Shown: positions 33,647 through 41,320 of the stretch, in pieces | How positions within the stretch are numbered: position 1 is the first letter of the stretch | How the letters are laid out: every line of letters begins with the position of its first letter | From: an uncultured Hyphomicrobium sp. | Lineage (GTDB): Bacteria > Pseudomonadota > Alphaproteobacteria > Rhizobiales > Hyphomicrobiaceae | Assembly: GCF_902826555.1 (NCBI RefSeq) | Contig: NZ_CADEFI010000025.1 | Span: 1 to 49,317, forward strand | Direction: 5' to 3' | DNA: 49,317 nucleotides | The notes under the pieces: generated by a model | What the model was told of the DNA's origin: nothing | What the model saw: only the letters and a program-made list of their open reading frames with translations | Database searches by the model: none | Program-made: the position numbers and the translations under genes

Positions 33647-34501
33647 TTACCGAAGGGGCGCGCCAGGTACAGTGCCGGGGCTCGGCGGCTGCCAGCCGTT
33701 GGCCAAGAGGGCCGCCTCTTCCTCACGTCCGAACGCTTCGCCGGTGATCAGGCTTTCCGTCAGCGCGTCCACGGCCGCGACATTCTCCGCCGTCGCCGTC
33801 TGGTAGGCGCCTGCTCCGGCAACGAGCTTCCGCGTCTCCGTATGCAGCGCAATGCGCCAGGTGCCGTCCGTCCCGCGGCAGGCGAGGCCAGCGTAGTCCG
33901 GCGTCGATGCGGGGGTCGAGACGCGGTATTCGCGGCAAACGCCGTCGCTGTGCGACTTGAACGTGAGCACGGGCGTCGCGCGGGCCTCATCACGTGCGTT
34001 CGAGACGGTCGGGAGGGCGCTCGGCAATGTTTCGAGGGCTTGGGCGAGCGCGCCCGAGGCGATGATCCTGTCCTCCGTCACGGCGACCATGCCAGACGGT
34101 CCGACGGACCGCGCCGCGATCCAGCCGGTCACGCCGCCGACCAGCAGCAGCGAGGCGACTGCCGCTGCAGCGTTCGGTGTGAAGCCGTTCGGAAACGTTG
34201 CGGTCAGCACGCTATTGACCGCATCGCGAATGCGCTCGGCCAACGTCGGCGCGGCGGCCTGCGCGCTCTGCCGCGGCCTTGCACCGGCCATGGCAATCGT
34301 CGCCACGAGGCGGTCCGGTACCGGGTCATGCAACACTTGATCAAAGGCGTAGGACAAACGCATGCGTGTCTCGACGAAGGGCTCGAGACGCGCGCGCAGT
34401 GCCGGATCCTGCCGCAGCAGGAGCTCCAGCTCATTCTGCTCGTCGACGGTCAGCTCGCCGTCGGCATAGGCCATCAATAGTTCATCGGGCACTTGCATCA
34501 T
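33647..34501 (-). CDS. transmembrane anti-sigma factor
   Basis: 284 residues. The N-terminal cytoplasmic part starts VPDELLMAYADGELTVDEQ, the usual start of anti-sigma domains, but has no HxxxCxxC zinc motif. One membrane helix lies at about 112-130 (AVASLLLVGGVTGWIAA). The periplasmic part carries two Cys (GVCREY; GLACRG) and a WRIALH strand. It starts 2 bases after the sigma-factor stop, so translation is coupled. It should hold the ECF factor inactive until an envelope signal arrives. The 3' end abuts the S8 protease gene (21 bp). Confidence 0.85.
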   Translation of the reverse strand: MMQVPDELLMAYADGELTVDEQNELELLLRQDPALRARLEPFVETRMRLSYAFDQVLHDPVPDRLVATIAMAGARPRQSAQAAAPTLAERIRDAVNSVLTATFPNGFTPNAAAAVASLLLVGGVTGWIAARSVGPSGMVAVTEDRIIASGALAQALETLPSALPTVSNARDEARATPVLTFKSHSDGVCREYRVSTPASTPDYAGLACRGTDGTWRIALHTETRKLVAGAGAYQTATAENVAAVDALTESLITGEAFGREEEAALLANGWQPPSPGTVPGAPLR

Positions 34502-34503
34502 TT

Positions 34504-35040
34504 TTAACGCTCACGGCCTGAAGCGGGAAAAGGAATGGGAGGGTTGGCAGCGGGTGTTTCGGTGAGTGCCGCGTAGAGCGTTTGCCGCGCACGTGACAAC
34601 CGGCTCATCACGGTCCCGATCGGAATGTTCAGTATGCTCGCGGCTTCTTTGTAGGAAATACCCTCGACGCAGACCATCGCGACCAGCACCTGCTGCTCGG
34701 GCGGCAGGCGCGAAATGCTGTCCGTCACCGCTGCGAGCGTCAGGCGGCTCTCGGTGACATTGCGGCCATCCATGCCGACCAGATTCTCCAGCTCGTCGAG
34801 CTGGCGCTGATCGCCCTGGGCTTTGCGCCCGCGGTGATGGTCGACCCAGATGTTCTGCGCAATACGGTACATCCAACTGTCGAGACTCGTTCCTGGCTTC
34901 CATTGGTCCAAGTGCGCAAGAGCGCGCTCGCACGTATCCTGTACGAGATCATCCGCCTTATCTCTGTCGCCAGTCAGCGCGAGAGCAAACCTGCGCAGAC
35001 GCGGCAGAAGCTGGATCATCCGCGACTGGATTTCATCCAC
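34504..35040 (-). CDS. ECF RNA polymerase sigma factor (RpoE-like)
   Basis: 178 residues from a GTG; the next GTG upstream (35043) is possible, and a TTG at 35070 falls on the proposed promoter and is rejected. Sigma region 2 is LPRLRRFALALTGDRDKADDL...SWMYRIAQNIWVDHHR and region 4 is LPPEQQVLVAMVCVEGISYKEAASILNIPIGTVMSRLSRAR. It is a plain two-domain ECF factor controlled by the coupled anti-sigma. The neighbouring S8 proteases may be regulated by it or take part in its release; both are inference. Confidence 0.9.
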   Translation of the reverse strand: MDEIQSRMIQLLPRLRRFALALTGDRDKADDLVQDTCERALAHLDQWKPGTSLDSWMYRIAQNIWVDHHRGRKAQGDQRQLDELENLVGMDGRNVTESRLTLAAVTDSISRLPPEQQVLVAMVCVEGISYKEAASILNIPIGTVMSRLSRARQTLYAALTETPAANPPIPFPASGRER

Positions 35041-35068
35041 CACGGCCCCCTTCCGCGACTGTTGGAAC

Positions 35069-35093
35069 AACGAAATCTGCCCTACCTTATTCC
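35069..35093 (-). promoter_or_regulatory. ECF-type promoter of the sigma/anti-sigma operon
   Basis: The minus strand has GGAAT (35093-35089), 16 bases, then CGTT (35072-35069). This is the form used by alphaproteobacterial ECF factors (GGAA...CGTT), and the start site would be about 20 bases before the GTG at 35040. It may be autoregulatory or driven by the general stress factor EcfG; the bases do not decide. Confidence 0.55.
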
Positions 35094-35143
35094 TGAGAGA
35101 GGTGTTTTTGGGGCAGGTGTGGCTCGGAAGGCGCTTGTTAACC

Positions 35144-35518
35144 TCAGCCGAGAAGCCGACCCTCCAGCTGGATGATGCAGCTGTCGATATTGTGGAGGAT
35201 TTCGTCGGTTTTCTCCAGATCCCTCTGGATGGCGTCGAGATCGGGGAGGTCTTCGCGCTTGCGAAAAGCGCGCGAGACGCGGCGCAGGGTTGCGAAAAGG
35301 CCCCGCCGGCGGGCCTCCCGCTCCGCGGCCTCCTCGGCCCGTTCGACGGTGCGGCGGGCCCGGATCTCCTGCTTGGCGATCCGGCGCTTCAGGAGGGCGA
35401 GCTCCTTCTTCTTGTGTTTGAGCTCCTTGATGGCGGATTTTGCCTCCTGCTCGGATTTGACCTCGACCAGAACCTCGGTGCCGTCGATCCGCGCATAGCG
35501 CATCTCTCTCAGTTGCAT
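35144..35518 (-). CDS. coiled-coil hypothetical protein
   Basis: 124 residues, highly charged and helical. A short beta start (MRYARIDGTEVLVEVKSEQE) is followed by Lys/Arg/Glu heptads (about 25-75), RRGLFATLRRVSRAF, and a final helix with one Cys. There is no signal or membrane helix. No family recognised. GGGGAG lies 12 bases before the ATG, further than usual. It is divergent from the hydrolase gene. Confidence 0.7.
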   Translation of the reverse strand: MQLREMRYARIDGTEVLVEVKSEQEAKSAIKELKHKKKELALLKRRIAKQEIRARRTVERAEEAAEREARRRGLFATLRRVSRAFRKREDLPDLDAIQRDLEKTDEILHNIDSCIIQLEGRLLG

Positions 35519-35677
35519 GTTGTGGGTTTCTCCCCGCCGCCCCCCGGCATCATGCGCCGGAACCTACACGGAGTGGGCCGTTGCGTCAGCAGGCCGCCGC
35601 GTCGCTCCCGTCTGGCCGTGGACGGCAAAACCTTCTAAGACGGGCTCCTCCAAACAGGAAAGGCAGCCGCGTTTCTC

Positions 35678-36334
35678 ATGAGCAATTCCCCGGACACCAA
35701 GGGCCTCAGGGCGGCCATCGTGCCCGTTACCCCGTTCCAGCAGAACTGCACGCTGCTGTGGGACGATGCCAGCAAGGTGGGGGCTGTGGTCGATCCAGGC
35801 GGCGACCTCGATGAGATTCGGGCGGCGATCGGCGAACTCGGGATCAAGGTCGAGAAGATCGTGCTGACGCACGGCCATATCGATCACGCGGGCGGAGCGG
35901 CCGATCTCAGGCAAGCGCTGGGCGTCGAAATCGAAGGGCCACACGCTGCCGACCGGTTCCTGCTCGACAATCTGGAGAAACAGGGCGCGGCCTACGGCAT
36001 TCCCGCGCGACCGGTGACGCCGGATCGCTGGCTGGAAGAGGGCGAAACGGTCACCATCGCCGGGCATGTCTTCGAGGTGCTGCATTGCCCGGGTCATTCG
36101 CCGGGCTCGGTGGTGCTCGTCAATCGCGCCAACCGCCTGATCATCATGGGCGACGTGCTGTTCCGCGGCTCCATCGGACGCACCGATTTCCCCTACGGCG
36201 ACCACGATGCGCTCATTGAGGCGATCACCACCAAGCTTTTGCCGCTGGGCGACGATTTCACGTTCATCTGCGGGCACGGGCCGGTGAGCACGATCGGGGA
36301 AGAGGCGCGCAGCAATCCGTTTCTGCCGAGATAG
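35678..36334 (+). CDS. MBL-fold hydrolase, glyoxalase II-like (GloB/YcbL type)
   Basis: 218 residues. The metal site is complete: THGHIDHAGG, His in LHCPGHSPGS, Asp in IMGDVLFRGS and the C-terminal His in CGHGP. The length (about 215) and the lack of the glutathione-binding helical domain fit the short YcbL/GloC group, which hydrolyses S-lactoylglutathione or related thioesters in the cytosol. The ribosome site is weak. It is convergent with the next gene. Confidence 0.88.
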   Translation: MSNSPDTKGLRAAIVPVTPFQQNCTLLWDDASKVGAVVDPGGDLDEIRAAIGELGIKVEKIVLTHGHIDHAGGAADLRQALGVEIEGPHAADRFLLDNLEKQGAAYGIPARPVTPDRWLEEGETVTIAGHVFEVLHCPGHSPGSVVLVNRANRLIIMGDVLFRGSIGRTDFPYGDHDALIEAITTKLLPLGDDFTFICGHGPVSTIGEEARSNPFLPR

Positions 36335-36345
36335 CGGCGCGGAGA

Positions 36346-36723
36346 CTAGCGACGTCCCAGCGGAATGCTGAAATCGAGACAGCCAAAGATGCCGCATTCG
36401 TTCTGGGCCGTGCCGTAACCGGACATGCTGCCGTCGTTCTCGTAGAAGTCGACGGTCTCGACGCGCAGGGTTTCCGAGCAGCTGCGACGGCACGCAATCC
36501 AGGTGCCGTTGGGTTTGCGGACCTCGTAACCGGTGCTGGTTACGCGCACAGGACCGCTCACGGTGCCATTGCCGAAGCGGCTGACGGCGACCGCGACGTC
36601 GCCTTCCGGCGCCCGGCGCAGAAGGCGCCCGGCTTCCGCGGGCAGGCTCGCCGCCAGCGTGAGGGCGCCGACCCCGGCGAGGCTCAAGGCAAAGGCAGCA
36701 AGTCGCGTGTGACGGGCCATCAT
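36346..36723 (-). CDS. small exported protein, four Cys
   Basis: 125 residues. The start has GGGAGAG six bases upstream. A signal peptide (cleavage near AEA at 31) is followed by a beta-rich domain with Cys pairs ACRRSC and ECGIFGC, consistent with two disulfides. No family recognised. It is followed closely upstream by another exported-protein gene on the same strand. Confidence 0.75.
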   Translation of the reverse strand: MMARHTRLAAFALSLAGVGALTLAASLPAEAGRLLRRAPEGDVAVAVSRFGNGTVSGPVRVTSTGYEVRKPNGTWIACRRSCSETLRVETVDFYENDGSMSGYGTAQNECGIFGCLDFSIPLGRR

Positions 36724-36767
36724 GGCTGTCTCTCCCTGGCGTTGATCGGCGATGCGGGTGGCTTCTA

Positions 36768-37250
36768 TCAGCCGCTTTTGGCGAACTGAAGATTGACGCC
36801 GGTAAATCCAGGACCGCCCGTGGAGATCGAAACCGTCTGTTTCGCGCCTGTCATCGAGACGCTCATGGAGCCCGAAAGGGCGCCGGTAAACTTCAGGCTG
36901 AAGCCGCTTCCGGTGGCTTTGCCGCTCACATCACCGGCCTGGTTGAACTCGCGCTCCTCCCAGGTGCCGCTGATGGCGCCGCCGGCGTTGCGGAGGTTGG
37001 CGCGCATGTTGATCTTGAAGCTGGCGTTGCCGCAGTTGATGGCCATGCCGAGACTGTTGCCCGTCTTGGCGTTGTAATAGCCCTTGCACTTCAGCCGCTC
37101 GGTCTTGCCGTTCTCGAGGCGCACGCTGCCGGATCCCGACCAGGCGCCATCGAGCGCCGAAAAGGCTCCGTCATTCGCACCGGCAGGCAATGCGGCTGCG
37201 GCAAAAGCAATTGCCGCACCTGAAAGGACGGCAAGACAAGTCCGTGTCAC
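36768..37250 (-). CDS. exported beta-rich hypothetical protein
   Basis: 160 residues from a GTG with GGAGG five bases upstream; an ATG nine codons earlier lacks a ribosome site. A signal peptide (cleavage near AGA at 26) is followed by alternating strands with WSGSGSVRLENGKTERLKC, two Cys about 30 apart, and many Gly/Ser. The pattern recalls small periplasmic barrel or lipocalin-like proteins of Rhizobiales. The function is unknown. It may be in one transcript with the four-Cys protein 44 bases downstream. Confidence 0.75.
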   Translation of the reverse strand: MTRTCLAVLSGAAIAFAAAALPAGANDGAFSALDGAWSGSGSVRLENGKTERLKCKGYYNAKTGNSLGMAINCGNASFKINMRANLRNAGGAISGTWEEREFNQAGDVSGKATGSGFSLKFTGALSGSMSVSMTGAKQTVSISTGGPGFTGVNLQFAKSG

Positions 37251-37562
37251 TTGAGCCTCCAGAATTTTGCCCCGCAAGCCTGCCCCTTTTCTCTCAAAGC
37301 AACATTAGCATCGCGGTGAAAATTGGCGATGCTTCCAGGGCAACACTGATCCGCGCGCTTCATAACGAGGGGGATCATCCCGCGGATCACCATCCGTATA
37401 CGATGGGAACGCGGGTTTTCAAATGAATTTGCTCAATAATTTCTTGATGCGTTGGTGCGGGACGCGGTGTGAGGCTGGCGGCTCTCCGTCAACCTGGCGT
37501 GAAATTCGAAAGCAACCGCGGCCTTGCCGCGGTTGCTCGTGTCCGGATGTGGCGGCGGAGCC
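37251..37562. other. 312-bp intergenic region with two hairpins
   Basis: AGCATCGC/GCGATGCT (37307-37314 with 37326-37333) is an 8-bp hairpin upstream of the exported-protein gene. The terminator of the His-rich gene lies at the other end. The middle is relatively AT-rich (around 37415-37440) and could hold the promoter of the minus-strand pair, but no box pair is convincing. No gene seen. Confidence 0.45.
37506..37537 (-). terminator. terminator of the His-rich protein gene
   Basis: AGCAACCGCGGC (37511-37522) pairs perfectly with 37526-37537 around a 3-nt loop: a 12-bp stem. On the minus strand TTTCG and more T follow. It lies 26 bases after the stop at 37563. Confidence 0.75.
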
Positions 37563-37922
37563 CTAGCAGCCGCGATTGTAGACGCAGCGATAAAACTGAC
37601 GCGTGCGCCAGCCCCAGCGGTCGGCGCAGATGTGGCGGACGCGCGTGCAACGGCCGTAGCCATAGCTGTAGCCGCCGCCATAGCCGTAGAGGTAAGGCCG
37701 GAAGTGGCGATGCCGCCAGTGATGATGGTGATGGTGGTGTCGATGGAAGTGGTGCCGGTGGCCGTGGTGGCGATGGCCGCGGTGCCGAACCTGCTCCACC
37801 ATGGATGGGGTCTCGATCCCGGTCTTGACGGCGCCGGGCAGGGACGCGGCCGCAACCAGATTGGGGGCGAATGCCGTGGCCGCGAGCATGGCGGCGCCAA
37901 CGGCGAGAGTTCTTAAGCGCAT
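37563..37922 (-). CDS. exported His-rich protein
   Basis: 119 residues with a signal peptide (cleavage near VAA at 25). A stretch of about 28 residues (46-73) is more than half His, in runs such as HRHHFHRHHHHHHHW, followed by a Tyr/Gly segment and four Cys near the end. GGAGAGAGAG precedes the ATG. A periplasmic metal-binding (Zn, Ni or Cu) or buffering role is plausible from composition only. Proteins of this build are common in Hyphomicrobiales. Confidence 0.75.
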   Translation of the reverse strand: MRLRTLAVGAAMLAATAFAPNLVAAASLPGAVKTGIETPSMVEQVRHRGHRHHGHRHHFHRHHHHHHHWRHRHFRPYLYGYGGGYSYGYGRCTRVRHICADRWGWRTRQFYRCVYNRGC

Positions 37923-38093
37923 CTCTCTCTCCTCGTCGTTTTCCCGGCCCGATCATTCTATGCCAGGGGGGGCCGAGAAATATGGCAACCGTCGTAGAAT
38001 TCGCGGCTGGATCAGGCCGTTGGCGGACGATCGCCCGAGAGCGCCAACGCGCTATTACGGATCGCGCGATGGCTGGGCGGTTGATGTCACTGC

Positions 38094-38414
38094 TCAGGAG
38101 GCACGAGCGCCGCGCCCGCCCGTCCGTTCGATGAAGTCGACGACGTCCTTGGCTTCCTTAAGGCCGAGGCCGAGAGCGGCGCGGCAAACGCGGATGGCTT
38201 CGATCTTTCGGTCGTCGGCGACGAGCGTTTCGACCTCGACGCGGGTCTCCGGCGGAAGGAGTGCAACCACGTCGGCAGTGGTCGTGCCGGGCGTTACGGT
38301 ATGCGATGGCGCTGTTGCGCGGCTTCTGCGCGGGACGGCCGTGCCGGTCAGCCGTCCCAGCACAAAGCCAGCGAGAAACGCTGCAAGCAGGGCGAGGAAC
38401 GAGTATTCGGCCAC
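38094..38414 (-). CDS. membrane-anchored protein with L7/L12 C-terminal-like domain
   Basis: 106 residues from a GTG with AGGA eight bases upstream. A single N-terminal helix (about 4-22) is followed by a linker and a domain (about 60-100) reading KIEAIRVCRAALGLGLKEAKDVVDFIE. This is the fold and motif of the ribosomal protein bL12 C-terminal domain, which binds translation GTPases. Joined to a membrane anchor, it is not the ribosomal protein. It starts 22 bases after the PaaK-like gene, so the two share a transcript. Confidence 0.72.
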   Translation of the reverse strand: MAEYSFLALLAAFLAGFVLGRLTGTAVPRRSRATAPSHTVTPGTTTADVVALLPPETRVEVETLVADDRKIEAIRVCRAALGLGLKEAKDVVDFIERTGGRGARAS

Positions 38415-38436
38415 CGGTTCTATCCTAGCCTCTTCT

Positions 38437-39876
38437 TCAGGTGTCGGCGCGGACCGGTCGCGTGGGGGATGCGGCGGTCCTGGTCTGCGCATACTCGTTC
38501 TTGACGCGTGAAACCTTGCCGGACGGCCCCAACGGGATCTCCGGCACGACTTCGATGTCGAACACGATCTCGGACTCAAGCCCTTCCTCGCGCACGTTCT
38601 CGAGCACGAGCTGGCGTATGCGATCGACGGAGAGGGTTTTGCCGCGGAGCGGAACGACCCGGACGACGAAGTGTTTCGGCCCCGTCTGCACGATCTGGTG
38701 CTCGGCGAGCTCGAGCACGTGGTGCAGCGGGGCGAGAAAAACGTAGTACGGCACCTCGCGGCGCGTGCCTCCATCCTCGATCCACAGCAGGTCCTTGGTG
38801 CGGCCGGCGATCTTGGCGATGTGCGGCAGCGGACTTCCACAGTTGCAGGGTGCCGCGCTCATGGTGACGCGATCGTCGACCTCGTAGCGAATGATGGGCT
38901 GGACGTAATTGTAGAGATTGGTCACCAGCACCTTGCTGCCTTCGGTGCCCGGCGGGACGGGACGATTGTTCCCGTCGACGACCTCGAGAATGGCGAGGTC
39001 GGCGTTGACGTGAGAGCCACGGCCGGTGATGCAACCCGACGTCAGCACCATGCATTCGCCCATGGCGTACTCGTCGGTCACGTGGGCGTCGAAGATGCGC
39101 TCGAGCTTGTCTCCCGCGGCATCGGACAGCGGCTCCGCGACGTTGGTGATCTGCTTGAGGCTGCCAAGACGGCGCAGGTTCATGCGTCTTTCAGCCTCCT
39201 CGCGCCCCAGTGCCTCGAGCGCGCTCGCGTAGCCGGTGATGTACTCGGGACGAAACTCTTCCAAACGGCGGATGTTGGTCTCCATGGGATCCGAGTGGGA
39301 GAGGCGCAGCACCTTGAAGATCGGTGCCAGGTACTTCGGCCGGTAGGCAAAAGCCGCCGCGCTCGGATAGAAGCCCGGCTTCACGGTCAGGACGGCCATG
39401 CGGGCGGGATTGAGGAGACGGCCGAGGTGGGGAAGGAAGCGACGCTTGAGCTTGGTGGCGCGCGCAAACTGGACGGCGAAAATGAGGCTCAGGGCTTGCT
39501 CGTCCTGAACGATGAGGGCGGGCTGGCCCTGGCTTCCGGAGGTGTGACTGACGCCGTACTTGCCGAGATAGAGGCGGCCGAGGTTGGAGAGATCATCGGT
39601 AAAGGCGGCGATTTCGGCTTTCTTCAGTCGAGGATCGGTGACCAGCTCATCGTAATGCTCCATCATCTCGGCCTTGGTGAGGGTCGGGAGGTCGGCCAAG
39701 CTGCAGCGGGCGATGTCGAGGCCGGCGAGGCGGCGCCTGTAGTACGGCGACTTGGCGACGGCATGCGCGAGCAGGGCCCTCAGCCGCTGCTCCTGCTTGG
39801 CCTTGATCTTGTCGGCATCCAGCCAAAACGGATAGAGGCCCTGCAACGTCAAGGCGAAGCGGATGGGGGCTAACAT
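38437..39876 (-). CDS. PaaK-like adenylate-forming enzyme (phenylacetate-CoA ligase family)
   Basis: 479 residues from the ATG with GGGAG seven bases upstream; an ATG at 39942 with GAGG would add 22 residues. Family cues are the YYRRRLAGLD start, TSGSQGQPALIV as the ATP phosphate-binding loop, DEYAMGECM, and the C-terminal lid with GRTKDLLWIEDGG. A CNCG pair in the middle recalls coenzyme F390 synthetase relatives. It should activate a carboxylate with ATP, but the acid is unknown: no phenylacetate genes are nearby. The L12-like membrane protein is cotranscribed. Confidence 0.82.
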   Translation of the reverse strand: MLAPIRFALTLQGLYPFWLDADKIKAKQEQRLRALLAHAVAKSPYYRRRLAGLDIARCSLADLPTLTKAEMMEHYDELVTDPRLKKAEIAAFTDDLSNLGRLYLGKYGVSHTSGSQGQPALIVQDEQALSLIFAVQFARATKLKRRFLPHLGRLLNPARMAVLTVKPGFYPSAAAFAYRPKYLAPIFKVLRLSHSDPMETNIRRLEEFRPEYITGYASALEALGREEAERRMNLRRLGSLKQITNVAEPLSDAAGDKLERIFDAHVTDEYAMGECMVLTSGCITGRGSHVNADLAILEVVDGNNRPVPPGTEGSKVLVTNLYNYVQPIIRYEVDDRVTMSAAPCNCGSPLPHIAKIAGRTKDLLWIEDGGTRREVPYYVFLAPLHHVLELAEHQIVQTGPKHFVVRVVPLRGKTLSVDRIRQLVLENVREEGLESEIVFDIEVVPEIPLGPSGKVSRVKNEYAQTRTAASPTRPVRADT

Positions 39877-40074
39877 CAAAAGTCTCCCGGTCGGATCGTC
39901 GTCGACTTTCACTAAAGTCCCGTATGCCCACTCCGGTTTCATTTGGGGTGCCTCGCCCGGCTGGCAAGTGCCGGCGCCGGCCTGAAACTTTTCGCTTTCA
40001 TGTCCGTATCTGCGTCGTGACGCCGCTGCCATAGCGGCGACGCGCGGCTCCGCGCCCAAATGAACGAGGCTAAC

Positions 40075-40554
40075 ATGCACGCAATCGTCACCTGGCTCAT
40101 CGACATGCCGGAGCGGATTTCCACGTCTCTCTTCGGGTGGCTGCCGCCCTTGTTCGCCCGCATCGTGGTGGGTTGGGTGTTTCTGTGGACGGGTTGGGCG
40201 AAGCTCAACAACCTGCCGCAGATGATCCAGAACTTCACCGAGTGGGGCATTCCGTTTCCGCACATCGTGACCCCGTTCGTTTCGGGCGTGGAGTTCGTCG
40301 GCGGCCTGCTGCTGCTGCTCGGGCTGTTCACGCGTCTCGCGGCAACGCCTCTCGTGATCGTGATGATTGTCGCCATCATCTCGGCGAAGCTCGACCAGAT
40401 CAATTCGCTCGAGACGCTCTTGGGCTTTGAAGAGGTGGCCTACATGGCGTTGTTCGGTTGGCTGGCGGTCGCGGGGCCGGGACCTGTTTCGCTCGACTGG
40501 ATGCTGCAGAAGATGGTCTCGGCGCCGGGTTCGGATGCATCGAGGCGTGTCTGA
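40075..40554 (+). CDS. DoxX-family membrane protein
   Basis: 159 residues from the second ATG (GAGG five bases upstream); the first ATG is five codons earlier. Four membrane helices are present, with ARIVVGWVFLWTGWAKLNNL as the DoxX start and FVGGLLLLLGLFTRLAATPL in the middle. DoxX proteins are four-helix membrane proteins linked to redox or sulfur stress in some bacteria; the role here is unknown. Upstream (40021-40039) a small hairpin CGCCGCT/AGCGGCG lies in the intergenic space. PqqA follows 155 bases downstream. Confidence 0.82.
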   Translation: MHAIVTWLIDMPERISTSLFGWLPPLFARIVVGWVFLWTGWAKLNNLPQMIQNFTEWGIPFPHIVTPFVSGVEFVGGLLLLLGLFTRLAATPLVIVMIVAIISAKLDQINSLETLLGFEEVAYMALFGWLAVAGPGPVSLDWMLQKMVSAPGSDASRRV

Positions 40555-40709
40555 GGGCTTCACGCACGTTCACGAAGACAGGTCCCCAGGCCCACTCGCA
40601 TGTGAAGCGGAGTGATTGGCCAGGAGCGGGATTTCTTCCTAGATCAGGATCACGAGCGATCGCCAAACGACGCGGTCGCGGCAACGACCAAACGATTAGG
40701 AGAACACCC

Positions 40710-40799
40710 ATGAAGATCTGGACCGCTCCCGAAGTGCGCGAGCAGAACGTCGGTCTCGAGGTCACGAGCTATCTGCCGGCCGACATCGACCTCATCTAA
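40710..40799 (+). CDS. pqqA: PQQ precursor peptide PqqA, orphan copy
   Basis: 29 residues behind TTAGGAGA (six-base spacing). The peptide starts MKIWTAPEVRE and carries the diagnostic block GLEVTSY, in which Glu17 and Tyr21 (E-x3-Y) are the residues PqqE cross-links to make pyrroloquinoline quinone. The length and the MKxWxxP start match known PqqA (Methylobacterium GMEVTSY). No pqqB, C, D or E is in the window, so this is a detached or extra copy whose enzymes must be elsewhere. It lies alone between DoxX and PepSY-like genes. Confidence 0.88.
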   Translation: MKIWTAPEVREQNVGLEVTSYLPADIDLI

Positions 40800-40816
40800 C
40801 ACGACGCCTGAAGCGA

Positions 40817-40847
40817 GGCCGGCCAGCGTTCCCTTCGTGTGCCGGCC
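40817..40847 (+). terminator. hairpin after pqqA
   Basis: GGCCGGC (40817-40823) pairs with GCCGGCC (40841-40847) around a 17-nt loop, 17 bases after the pqqA stop. There is no T run, so it may be a partial terminator or a 3'-end stabiliser that favours high peptide mRNA level. Confidence 0.4.
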
Positions 40848-40904
40848 TTCGCGTTGCGTGATCTCTCTACCTCCCAACCAACCCCCCCAACCAAAGGTGA
40901 TCCC

Positions 40905-41180
40905 ATGATCCGTGCATTTTCGCTGGCCGCGGCGCTTGCCGTCGGCTTGAGCTTCCCTGTGCTTGCTGCCGAGGCCGGCTCAGGCCCGGCGTTCCAGACG
41001 CTCTTCACCGAAGTCCAGGCACGCCAGCACCTCCTGCATCTCGGCTACACCGACGTGTCCGAGCTGGCGAAGGACGAGGATGGCAAGTGGATCGGCACCG
41101 CGACCACCAAGGACGGTCAGAAGCGCGTTGTCGCCGTCGACATCAAGCGTCCGGCTGCTCCGGGTGCGGCCACCAACTAG
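40905..41180 (+). CDS. small exported PepSY-like protein
   Basis: 91 residues behind AAAGGTGA. A signal peptide (cleavage near LAA at 22) is followed by a compact domain RQHLLHLGYTDVSELAKDED...WIGTATTKDGQKRVVAVDI, which has the helix-strand-strand pattern of PepSY domains. Such domains inhibit proteases or bind ligands in the periplasm. It ends before a clean terminator. Confidence 0.72.
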   Translation: MIRAFSLAAALAVGLSFPVLAAEAGSGPAFQTLFTEVQARQHLLHLGYTDVSELAKDEDGKWIGTATTKDGQKRVVAVDIKRPAAPGAATN

Positions 41181-41203
41181 TCACCCTCGCACATCACGAC
41201 GAG

Positions 41204-41229
41204 GCGCCGGTCGCGAGACCGGCGCTTTT
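41204..41229 (+). terminator. intrinsic terminator
   Basis: GCGCCGGTC (41204-41212), a GCGA tetraloop and GACCGGCGC (41217-41225) form a 9-bp stem, followed by TTTT. It is 23 bases after the PepSY-like gene. Confidence 0.85.
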
Positions 41230-41320
41230 CGTTTGCACCCCTGCCTCCGTTCGCCGTCGCATCGGATTTGACAGGCGTCGCGACCCCTGAGAGGGTCTGT
41301 GGCACGGATACGAAGCTGGT

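Noticed and set aside
35041-35070. TTG start giving a ten-residue longer ECF sigma factor
   Set aside because: It overlaps the proposed -10 element and lacks a ribosome site; the GTG behind GGGGG fits the family N-terminus.
35559-35582. EcfG-like GGAAC...CGTT before the MBL hydrolase
   Set aside because: The spacer is 15 bases; 16-17 is required, so it is more likely chance.
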